From: an uncultured Pseudomonadota bacterium
GTDB taxonomy: Bacteria; Pseudomonadota; Gammaproteobacteria; Methylococcales; Methylomonadaceae
Reading direction: 5' to 3'
DNA: 18,354 nt
Assembly (NCBI GenBank): GCA_903902945.1
Contig: CAIUWU010000297.1
Span: 1 to 18,354 of the forward strand
Within the stretch, counting starts at the first letter, position 1. Each line of letters starts with the position of its first letter. Shown piece after piece: positions 1-6,042 of this stretch. Made by a program: the position numbers and the translations under genes. The notes beneath the pieces are model-generated. The model was not told the origin of the DNA. It did not search any database and saw only the letters and a program-made list of their open reading frames with translations.

Positions 1-286
1 AGTTAATATCGGCCAAAACCACCCGGCCTTTGGGGCCGACGCGTTTTTCAAACAGCGTGGTCAGATCACCGGTGCCGCCTGCCAGATCGAGGACCTGATC
101 GCCTTCACGGATATTGGCCAGTTGTACCGCCACCCGTTTCCAGATCCGGTGAATGCCCAGCGACATTAAATCATTCATGATGTCGTATTGACTGGCAACC
201 GAGTCAAACACGCCGCGTACCATCGCTACTTTTTCTTCTACCGGAACTTGTTTGAAACCAAAATGGGTAGTGTTGTCTTGAGTCAT
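1..286 (-). CDS. ubiE: Demethylmenaquinone/2-methoxy-6-polyprenyl-1,4-benzoquinol methylase, N-terminal part (3' end outside window)
   Basis: UbiE is the SAM-dependent C-methyltransferase of ubiquinone and menaquinone synthesis and acts on the membrane-bound quinol precursor. Only about 95 N-terminal residues are present; the family is usually near 250. The visible part has the typical UbiE opening: FGFKQVPVEEK (residues 9-19), VFDSVASQYDIMNDLMSLGIHR (26-47, a hallmark stretch), IWK (48-50), and the SAM-binding motif I DLAGGTGDLT (67-76). The chosen ATG is at 286-284. It lies six bases after the stop of the upstream DUF971 gene, so this is the distal gene of the hslVU operon in this window. 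Nothing is odd apart from truncation by the window edge. The assignment is secure because both the N-terminal block and motif I match. Confidence 0.95.
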   Translation of the reverse strand, partial: MTQDNTTHFGFKQVPVEEKVAMVRGVFDSVASQYDIMNDLMSLGIHRIWKRVAVQLANIREGDQVLDLAGGTGDLTTLFEKRVGPKGRVVLADIN

Positions 287-292
287 GATGTC

Positions 293-682
293 TTAATGGT
301 TGATGTTAGGTTTACGGCTGATGCCAGCCGCTTGTAAATGGTCGAGATAGGTGCTCCACAGCCACGGAAATTCCAGGCCGAGTTTGTACAGCAAATCCCA
401 TGAATAAATGCCGCTGTTATGTCCGTCACTGAAAGTGATCGCAATCGCATAATTGCCCACCGCCCTGATATCGGTGATGGTGACATCTTCTTTGCCAACC
501 TGCAGGATTTCCTGGCCAGGTCCGTGGCCGACCGCTTCGGCAGACTGGCTGTAGACCCGCAGGTATTCGCTGGGCAGCTCGAAGATATTGCCGTCATCAA
601 AGCTTACTTCCAGTACCGATGACAGCTGATGCAGTTTGATTTCCGTAGGAATGCTGTGACAAGGAGTAATTTTCAGGCGCAT
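293..682 (-). CDS. DUF971 protein (gamma-butyrobetaine hydroxylase-like N-terminal domain)
   Basis: This small cytoplasmic protein of 129 residues consists essentially of one DUF971 / GBBH-like N-terminal domain. The signature features are the early PTEIKLHQLSSVLEVSFDDG (12-31), ELPSEYLRVYSQSAEA (35-50), VTITDIRAVGNYAIAITFSDGH (67-88) and GIYSWDLLYKLG (91-102). In eukaryotic butyrobetaine hydroxylases this fold precedes the catalytic dioxygenase domain, which is absent here. Bacterial stand-alone members have no firmly assigned function; a link to iron-sulphur or metal handling has been suggested for relatives, but nothing in this sequence tests it. The ATG at 682 lies five bases after the hslU stop and the gene ends six bases before ubiE, so it sits inside an hslV-hslU-DUF971-ubiE operon. 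This neighbourhood is common in proteobacteria. The family call is confident; the function is unknown. Confidence 0.9.
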   Translation of the reverse strand: MRLKITPCHSIPTEIKLHQLSSVLEVSFDDGNIFELPSEYLRVYSQSAEAVGHGPGQEILQVGKEDVTITDIRAVGNYAIAITFSDGHNSGIYSWDLLYKLGLEFPWLWSTYLDHLQAAGISRKPNINH

Positions 683-687
683 GATTG

Positions 688-2007
688 TTAGAGAATGTAA
701 CGGCTTAAATCTTCGTTATCAGCCAGACGCTGCAGATGGCTGTCAACATAGTCAGCATCGATGCGAATGGTCTTGCTGGTTAAATCAGGGGCCTGGAAAG
801 AAATCTCTTCCAGCAGTTTTTCCAGCAGGGTGTGCAAACGGCGGGCACCGATGTTTTCAGTGGTTTCATTGACTTGCCAGGCCAGTTCGGCGATCCGCTG
901 AATGCCGCAAGGGCTAAATTCAACTGCAACCCCTTCAGTCGCCAGCAGTGCCTGATATTGCGAAGTCAGTGAGGCATTCGGTTCGGTAAGAATCCGGACA
1001 AAGTCATCCGCACTCAAGGCATTCAGTTCGACCCGGATCGGGAAGCGGCCTTGTAGTTCAGGAATCAGGTCTGAAGGTTTGGTCAGATGAAAGGCGCCTG
1101 AAGCAATGAACAGAATATGATCGGTTTTGATCATGCCGTATTTGGTGCTGACAGTACTGCCTTCGACCAGTGGCAGCAGATCGCGCTGCACGCCTTCACG
1201 CGAGACTTCGCCACCATTGACGCCGGCGCGTTTGCAGATTTTGTCGATTTCATCCAGGAAGACAATGCCGTGCTGTTCAACGGCTTCCAGAGCAGCTTGT
1301 TTGATTTCGTCTTCGTTGATTAGTTTGGCGGCTTCCTCTTCCTGTAACTGGCGGAGCGCATCCTTGATTTTTAGTTTGCGCGATTTGGTACGGCCGCTAT
1401 TCAGGTTCTGAAACATGCTTTGCAGCTGGCTGGTCATTTCTTCCATGCCCGGCGGCGCCATGATTTCGACACCTACCGGGGTTGCGGCCAGATCCAGTTC
1501 GATTTCTTTGTCATCCAGGTCGCCTTCACGCAGTTTCTTGCGGAATTTCTGACGGGTGCTGGTTTCGCTTTCAGAGGGATCGATGCCGGAAGCCGGTGGC
1601 AGCAGAATGTCGAGTACCCGTTCTTCGGCCGCGTCGGCGGCTTTGAGCTGGAATTTTTCCATCGCCGTGATCCGGGTCATTTTTACGGCGGTATCAACCA
1701 GATCCCGGATAATCGATTCCACATCACGGCCCACATAACCCACTTCGGTGAATTTGGTCGCTTCGATTTTGATGAACGGCGCATTGGCCAGACGAGCCAA
1801 ACGGCGGGCAATTTCGGTTTTGCCGACCCCGGTAGGGCCTATCATCAGAATATTTTTGGGGGTGATTTCATCACGCAGCTGGGCCGAAACCTGACTGCGG
1901 CGCCAGCGGTTACGCAAGGCAATCGCCACCGAACGTTTGGCATCGGTTTGCCCAATAATGTATTTATCCAGTTCGCTGACAATTTCGCGAGGGGTCATTT
2001 GACTCAT
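688..2007 (-). CDS. hslU: ATP-dependent protease ATPase subunit HslU (ClpY)
   Basis: HslU is the hexameric AAA+ unfoldase that feeds proteins into the HslV peptidase chamber in the cytoplasm. The 439 residues match the family length (about 443). An N-terminal block MTPREIVSELDKYIIGQ (4-20) is followed by Walker A GPTGVGKT (57-64). The central pore loop GYVG is at 90-93. An I-domain rich in charged residues spans roughly 110-240. Walker B VFLDEID is at 249-255, the arginine-containing QGRFPIR region at 319-325, and the sensor-2 motif NIGARRL at 385-391. The conserved tail EDLSRYIL (432-439) is the part that docks into HslV. The gene starts four bases after the hslV stop, so the two subunits are co-transcribed and probably translated in a coupled way. 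All key residues are present. Confidence 0.98.
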   Translation of the reverse strand: MSQMTPREIVSELDKYIIGQTDAKRSVAIALRNRWRRSQVSAQLRDEITPKNILMIGPTGVGKTEIARRLARLANAPFIKIEATKFTEVGYVGRDVESIIRDLVDTAVKMTRITAMEKFQLKAADAAEERVLDILLPPASGIDPSESETSTRQKFRKKLREGDLDDKEIELDLAATPVGVEIMAPPGMEEMTSQLQSMFQNLNSGRTKSRKLKIKDALRQLQEEEAAKLINEDEIKQAALEAVEQHGIVFLDEIDKICKRAGVNGGEVSREGVQRDLLPLVEGSTVSTKYGMIKTDHILFIASGAFHLTKPSDLIPELQGRFPIRVELNALSADDFVRILTEPNASLTSQYQALLATEGVAVEFSPCGIQRIAELAWQVNETTENIGARRLHTLLEKLLEEISFQAPDLTSKTIRIDADYVDSHLQRLADNEDLSRYIL

Positions 2008-2011
2008 GTGT

Positions 2012-2566
2012 TTACTCTTGCGGTTCGGCGTCTAGTTCTTCAATACGCAAATTGTGGTTGGTATAAATGCAGATCTCTGCAGCGATATTCAAGGCTTTTT
2101 CGACAATCTCACGGGCGCTTAAATCGGTATTTTCCAGTAAGGCCCATGCTGCACTTTGTGCATAAGAGCCACCGGAGCCGATTGCCATAAAGTCATGTTC
2201 CGGTTCGATCACATCACCGTTGCCGGAGATGATCAGTGAGGTTTTGGCGTCGGCAATGATCAGCAGTGCTTCCAGTTTGCGCAAGGCGCGGTCGGTGCGC
2301 CAGTCTTTAGCCATTTCGACAGCGGCGCGCGTCAGATGGCCGCGATGCTTTTCCAGTTTGCTTTCAAAATGCTCAAACAGGGTGAAGGCATCGGCGGTTG
2401 CTCCAGCGAAGCCGGCAATCACTTTGTCATGGTAGAGCCGGCGGACTTTACGGGCGTTACCTTTCATGACGGTGTTGCCTAGAGTAACCTGACCATCACC
2501 CCCAATCACGACTTTATTGCCTCGGCGGACAGACAGAATAGTGGTGCCTCTGATATTCATGCTCAT
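2012..2566 (-). CDS. hslV: ATP-dependent protease peptidase subunit HslV (ClpQ)
   Basis: HslV is the proteasome-beta-like threonine peptidase that forms a double hexamer capped by HslU. The gene encodes 184 residues. The catalytic N-terminal threonine is Thr8 in the motif RGTTILSVRRGNK, so seven residues must be removed to expose it; Escherichia coli HslV has only the initiator Met before it. With Thr8 as residue 1, the other expected residues fall in place: Asp24 (mature 17) in GGDGQVTLG, Lys40 (mature 33) in GNARKVRRL, and Ser131 (mature 124) in GSGGSYA. A second in-frame ATG at codon 3 (2560-2558) is an equally possible start, and neither has a convincing Shine-Dalgarno sequence. It is the first gene of the operon with hslU, DUF971 and ubiE, and is divergent from the exported-protein gene at 2752. 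Confidence 0.97.
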   Translation of the reverse strand: MSMNIRGTTILSVRRGNKVVIGGDGQVTLGNTVMKGNARKVRRLYHDKVIAGFAGATADAFTLFEHFESKLEKHRGHLTRAAVEMAKDWRTDRALRKLEALLIIADAKTSLIISGNGDVIEPEHDFMAIGSGGSYAQSAAWALLENTDLSAREIVEKALNIAAEICIYTNHNLRIEELDAEPQE

Positions 2567-2601
2567 TTTGCGGTTTTACATGCTAAAAATCGCGTAATGA
2601 T

Positions 2602-2630
2602 ACATGGTCTCAACTCGTAAGGGCCAGAAG
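2602..2630 (-). promoter_or_regulatory. Candidate heat-shock-type promoter of hslVU (weak)
   Basis: On the minus strand, CTTCTGG (2630-2624) is followed after 14 bases by GACCATGT (2609-2602). The second box matches five of the seven defined positions of the sigma-32 -10 consensus CCCCATNT. The first matches only the CTT of CTTGAAA. The spacing is right, and the distance to the hslV start (about 35 bases) is plausible. The hslVU operon is heat-shock controlled in Escherichia coli, which is the main reason to consider this site. A sigma-70 reading (TTGAGA, 2613-2608) has no good -10 partner. Confidence 0.25.
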
Positions 2631-2680
2631 TTTACCGTCGATGGCAGGATTGCCATTTGATCAAAATCGCTGTTCGAGCG

Positions 2681-2708
2681 TTGAATACTCGGATAAAACT
2701 GGTAAAGT
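2681..2708 (+). promoter_or_regulatory. Candidate sigma-70 promoter for the exported 150-residue protein
   Basis: TTGAAT (2681-2686, four of six to consensus) is separated by 16 bases from TAAAGT (2703-2708, four of six). The TG at 2700-2701 gives an extended -10. The expected transcription start near 2715 leaves a leader of about 37 bases before the ATG at 2752. That leader contains AGAGG (2741-2745) as ribosome binding site. Confidence 0.45.
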
Positions 2709-2751
2709 GAGGAAGCAGTCCATAATTACAATAACAATCAAGAGGTCGTCC

Positions 2752-3204
2752 ATGAATTCACTATTACGTCGTAACAGCTTGTTTTTCATTGCAGCGATGT
2801 TATTTGCCAGCAATGCGATGGCTGTCAAACCGAATGAAGAAGAAAAAAAGGAATGTAAAAAACCCAAATTCCGCGATTTCGTACCGGAACATAAAGCGGA
2901 AGTGGCGCCTGAATCAGAAATAATCTTTCATGTATCCAAAGGCACTGCGCTAGGCTCGATTACTGCCGAAGCCAAAGGTGAGCCGCTGGAGGTTGCGGTT
3001 GATAACCGTAAAACCTACATCATCGTTAAAAGCCGGCTGCCCGCATCGATTCGTGATGGTTTCGTGCGCATCCATGTCGCAGCCAGAGCCGAAGAGGGTG
3101 ATTGCATGGGACAAGATGGCTGGCTGATCAAAGTGGTGTCACCCGGTGAAACCGCTAAAGCCGAAGCCACGCCAGACAGCGCATCATCTGCCGCTAATCC
3201 GTGA
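2752..3204 (+). CDS. Exported two-cysteine protein of unknown function (150 aa)
   Basis: I do not recognise a named family. The chosen ATG at 2752 has AGAGG six bases upstream and begins a classical Sec signal peptide: MNSLLRR, then the hydrophobic segment SLFFIAAMLFA (9-19) and the cleavage site NAMA (21-24), giving a mature protein from Val25. The open frame continues upstream to 2641, but that extension precedes the signal peptide and lies across the promoter candidate, so it is rejected. The mature part starts with a very charged KPNEEEKKECKK stretch. It continues with a beta-rich region (about 50-128) of alternating hydrophobic residues that looks like an Ig-like sandwich, and ends in a flexible Ala/Ser/Pro tail. 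Two cysteines, Cys35 and Cys118, could form a disulphide in the periplasm. It is divergent from hslV and probably monocistronic. Location is well supported; the role is unknown. Confidence 0.85.
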   Translation: MNSLLRRNSLFFIAAMLFASNAMAVKPNEEEKKECKKPKFRDFVPEHKAEVAPESEIIFHVSKGTALGSITAEAKGEPLEVAVDNRKTYIIVKSRLPASIRDGFVRIHVAARAEEGDCMGQDGWLIKVVSPGETAKAEATPDSASSAANP

Positions 3205-3288
3205 TTCTGCATCGATAATGTCATCTCGCCATTGCCGGTTACAGGCTTTGGCGATCATGCCCTCTCACAACCTCCGGTTATTCTGCCT

Positions 3289-3314
3289 CGGTCATCTTGG
3301 CTGATCGCTTTTTT
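3289..3314 (+). terminator. Candidate intrinsic terminator after the 150-residue protein gene
   Basis: CGGTCA (3289-3294) and TGATCG (3302-3307) can pair as six base pairs including one G-U, with a seven-base loop. One C and then six T (3309-3314) follow. A competing longer-range pairing exists: GCGATCA (3251-3257) is the exact reverse complement of TGATCGC (3302-3308). Both folds place the T run right behind the same 3' arm. The rest of the 3205-3398 gap shows only a weak -10-like TAGAAT (3339-3344) ahead of the next gene. Confidence 0.5.
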
Positions 3315-3398
3315 ATGCCTGTTTGCTTCACAATCATTTAGAATTCGCAGCTTTATCGCATTGCCGGGCTGATATCCGTTGCCGGTAATTGTCTACGT

Positions 3399-4709
3399 AT
3401 GGATTTTACTGAATATCAGGAGTCGATCTTGGCACTGCAAACCGTGAATGAGCTGCTGAAGAAGCACAGGCTCATTGAGAAAATGTTGGAAAATGAACCT
3501 GTCAGGCGGCGCAAGCTGGTAACCGCTTTGGTTCATAGACAGCATATGGTGCAGCTGCATAATCTGCTGAAGCGGCTTTCAGCGGCCGAGATTGGCGCAA
3601 TTCTCACAGCACTGACCCTGGACGATGCCAAACTGCTCTGGCTGGAGATCAATGAATCGCGTCAGGATGATGTGTTATGGGAAATTTCGGATACCTTGCG
3701 CGAAGCGCTGGTCGGTGATCGGGAACCGCATTGTGGTGAAGGACATATCAGCGCTTATCAGCTGGTTGATGGGCTATTATCCAAAGTCACTATCACCTGC
3801 CGTCATGATCTAGAGAAAATTGAACCGATTTGGGTGGATTTGCTAGCGCCGACCAAAGCGCAACGCCACCTGATTGGTCAGTTTTACGGTCTGGATTTGC
3901 CTGATCCCGATGAGCTGACTGATCTTGAGGCCAGCGCCCGTTTTTATGTCGAACAAAATCAGGAAGAGATTCATATCAACTCGGATTTCTTGCTGGATAA
4001 AGAGGGCGAGGCACGCAGTGTGCCGGTGGCGTTTGTCTTGCGGGGCGATACCCTGTTTTCGGTGCGCGATGAAGAATTGCCGGTGTTTCGGTTGCAACGG
4101 CTTAGAGCCAGGACTCAGCCGGGGTTTGTCTCTGACAGCCGCGATTTGCTGCTGGATTTGTACGGTGCCGAAGCTGAGTATTCGGCGGACTCGTTGGAAA
4201 ATATCTATACCAAACTGGAAAGCGTCAGCCGTAATGTCTTAAGCCAGACCATGACCGATGAAGAAGCCGCGCGAACCCTGGCCGATATTGCCGAAGAAGA
4301 AGATTTGAATGGCCGGATTCGCCGTAACATGCTGGATACCCAGCGGGCAGTGTCTTTTCTGTTGCGCCGGAAACTGTTAAGCCCCACCCAGCTGGAAGAT
4401 GCCCAGCAGATTCTGCGCGACATCGAATCGCTGAACAGTCACACCGCTTTTTTATTCGACAAAATCAACTTCCTGATGGATGCGACCGTCGGTTTCATCA
4501 ATATCAATCAGAATAAAGTGATCAAGATTTTCTCGGTTGCCTCGGTGGCCTTGCTGCCGCCGACTTTGATTGCCAGTATCTATGGCATGAACTTCAACAA
4601 TATGCCGGAGCTGGACTGGGTGTTTGGTTATCCGTTTGCACTCGGCTTGATGGTGTTTTCGGTCTTGATACCCTATCTGTTTTTCCGGCGTAAAGGCTGG
4701 TTGCGCTAA
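3399..4709 (+). CDS. CorA-family divalent cation transporter with N-terminal MgtE-N-like domain
   Basis: This is a CorA-type pentameric Mg2+/Co2+ channel of the inner membrane, 436 residues and longer than classical CorA (about 316). The C-terminus is diagnostic. A long stalk helix (about 330-375) leads into TM1 (377-395), the signature YGMNFNNMPE (395-404, GMN at 396-398), TM2 (about 410-429) and the basic tail RRKGWLR facing the cytoplasm. The first ~110 residues are helical. They carry the pattern LHNLLKRLSAAEIGAILTAL followed by a DDAKLLW...DDVLWEISDTLREAL stretch, which resembles the Mg2+-sensing MgtE N domain. The middle (about 130-330) fits the CorA cytoplasmic domain. The ATG at 3399 has no clear ribosome binding site. 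The next gene starts three bases after the stop. The CorA call is firm; the ion preference and the sensing role of the N domain are inferred. Confidence 0.9.
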   Translation: MDFTEYQESILALQTVNELLKKHRLIEKMLENEPVRRRKLVTALVHRQHMVQLHNLLKRLSAAEIGAILTALTLDDAKLLWLEINESRQDDVLWEISDTLREALVGDREPHCGEGHISAYQLVDGLLSKVTITCRHDLEKIEPIWVDLLAPTKAQRHLIGQFYGLDLPDPDELTDLEASARFYVEQNQEEIHINSDFLLDKEGEARSVPVAFVLRGDTLFSVRDEELPVFRLQRLRARTQPGFVSDSRDLLLDLYGAEAEYSADSLENIYTKLESVSRNVLSQTMTDEEAARTLADIAEEEDLNGRIRRNMLDTQRAVSFLLRRKLLSPTQLEDAQQILRDIESLNSHTAFLFDKINFLMDATVGFININQNKVIKIFSVASVALLPPTLIASIYGMNFNNMPELDWVFGYPFALGLMVFSVLIPYLFFRRKGWLR

Positions 4710-4712
4710 ATC

Positions 4713-5603
4713 ATGGCCGATAGCGCGATTGTTGTATTCGGCGAAGTCTTGTTCGATCGCTTCAGCGATGGTCATCAAGTACTGGGTGGCGCACCGTTCA
4801 ACGTTGCCTGGCATTTGCAAGCCTTTCAGCAAGCACCACTGTTTATTAGCCGGATAGGCGCTGATACTGGCGGTGATCAGGTTGTGGCTGCCATGTCGGA
4901 CTGGGGGTTGAGTCAACAAGCGCTGCAGCGGGATCAGCAGCATCCGACCGGAGCCGTGCAGATCGAAATGGTCGATGCTGAGCCGCATTATCAGATTCTG
5001 CCTGAACAGGCCTATGACTTTATCGATGTTGACGCGCTGCCGGTTGTCAGCTGTGGCTGGTTATATCACGGCAGTTTGGCGCTGCGTCAGGCGCAGTCCA
5101 GGCAAGCTTTGGCAAAACTGCGTTCGCAGCATGCCGGCAAGGTCTTGGTTGATATCAATCTGCGTGCACCCTGGTGGGATCCGGAAATCTTGGACTGGCT
5201 GCTGGACGGTGCCGACTGGCTGAAACTGAATCAGGCCGAACTGACAGCGCTGGCAATACCCGGCGCCAGACTGCAGGATCAATTACAAACCCTACTGAGT
5301 CATTATTCGCTGACCGGCATTATTCTGACCGCTGGTGAGCAGGGTGCCCGTATTTATACGCTTGAGGGTGAGTCTTTTGCGGTACAGCCCGCAGCCCGGT
5401 TAGCAGTGGTCGATAGCGTTGGGGCGGGGGATGCCTTTACCGCAGTTTTTCTGCTGGGTCTGCTCGAAGGCTGGTCGTATTCGCTCAGCTTGCAACGCGC
5501 CCAGCAATTTGCATCGGCGCTGGTGATGCGGCGCGGCGCAACCGTTGCCGATAAGGAGTTTTATGCAGCGTTTTTAAAGGAGTGGAATCAGACTAAAGCT
5601 TAA
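4713..5603 (+). CDS. PfkB-family carbohydrate kinase, probably fructokinase-like
   Basis: PfkB (ribokinase-superfamily) kinases phosphorylate a sugar hydroxyl with ATP in the cytoplasm. The 296 residues have the family layout. They start with the strand VVFGEVLFDRF (7-17), then the first signature region with the sugar-binding GGAPFNVAWHL (25-35) and the ISRIGADTGG stretch (45-54). The ATP-site segment is DWLKLNQAELTAL (168-180), and the second signature is DSVGAGDAFTAVFLLGLL (234-251), with the anion hole GAG and catalytic base Asp240. Close relatives are usually fructokinases, and in methanotrophs such enzymes take part in sucrose turnover, but no sucrose genes lie in this window and the substrate is not proven. 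It starts three bases after the transporter stop without its own clear Shine-Dalgarno, which suggests translational coupling. All catalytic residues are present. Confidence 0.92.
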   Translation: MADSAIVVFGEVLFDRFSDGHQVLGGAPFNVAWHLQAFQQAPLFISRIGADTGGDQVVAAMSDWGLSQQALQRDQQHPTGAVQIEMVDAEPHYQILPEQAYDFIDVDALPVVSCGWLYHGSLALRQAQSRQALAKLRSQHAGKVLVDINLRAPWWDPEILDWLLDGADWLKLNQAELTALAIPGARLQDQLQTLLSHYSLTGIILTAGEQGARIYTLEGESFAVQPAARLAVVDSVGAGDAFTAVFLLGLLEGWSYSLSLQRAQQFASALVMRRGATVADKEFYAAFLKEWNQTKA

Positions 5604-5621
5604 ATCGACAGCTATGGAACC

Positions 5622-5649
5622 GATCAGCTTGCCTGACGACGCGCTGATC
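5622..5649 (+). other. Inverted repeat in the gap between the sugar kinase and the small exported protein
   Basis: GATCAGC (5622-5628) and GCTGATC (5643-5649) form a perfect seven-pair stem with a 14-base loop. No T run follows, so it is not a terminator. The repeat lies within a tiny open frame of 17 codons (5614-5667) that has no ribosome binding site. The repeat may be an RNA structure or an operator upstream of the gene at 5685, or chance. Confidence 0.35.
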
Positions 5650-5684
5650 AATGTGATTGGAATCTAATAAACCAAGAGGGATAT

Positions 5685-6032
5685 ATGAAATCAGTTAGAA
5701 ATATCGCAGTAATATCGATGCTATTGGCAGCGCCGCTGGCTCAGTCCGGGGTGATTAACAATGGGGTCTGGACACCTGTCGGTTGTGGCGAAAAGCCGGC
5801 AACACCGCTGATTTCCGATCAGGATGCCAAGGCATTCAATAAAAGCATGGATACGCTGGGTGAATGGCAGAATCAGGTTAAGCAGTACTTTGAATGCATG
5901 GTTAAAGAGGCCAATGGCGATAATGCGGTGATCGCCGAATCGGCTAACCGCTTGCAAGCCGAGCATCAAAAAGCCGTCGAAGCCGTCAATAGCAGTATTG
6001 ATGCTGCCGAAAAGAAATTAACCAAAAAATAA
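5685..6032 (+). CDS. Small exported helical protein of unknown function (115 aa)
   Basis: The start is well defined: AGAGGG (5675-5680) lies four bases before the ATG. The N-terminus is a short signal peptide (MKSVRNIAVISMLLAAPLAQS), with the likely cleavage after Ser21 in the A-Q-S context. The mature protein has an NGVWTPVGCGEKPATP segment followed by two amphipathic helices (about 45-75 and 78-113), probably a helical hairpin. Two cysteines, Cys34 and Cys71, could form a disulphide that fixes the N-terminal arm to the first helix. The YFECMVKEANGDNAVIAESAN stretch recalls, from memory, uncharacterised exported proteins of other proteobacteria; I know of no assigned function. It follows the kinase gene by 81 bases and converges with radA, ten bases from its end. 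It may be co-transcribed with the transporter and kinase. Periplasmic location is likely; the role is unknown. Confidence 0.85.
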   Translation: MKSVRNIAVISMLLAAPLAQSGVINNGVWTPVGCGEKPATPLISDQDAKAFNKSMDTLGEWQNQVKQYFECMVKEANGDNAVIAESANRLQAEHQKAVEAVNSSIDAAEKKLTKK

Positions 6033-6042
6033 TAACTGCCAA

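Noticed and set aside
1420..2190. Long plus-strand open frame of 256 codons
   Set aside because: It lies antisense to hslU/hslV, both of which show complete conserved motifs. The antisense translation is rich in Phe, Gly and Arg without any recognisable domain.
2641..2751. N-terminal extension of the 150-residue exported protein
   Set aside because: It would put 37 residues before a perfect signal peptide and overlap the promoter candidate. The ATG at 2752 has a proper ribosome binding site.
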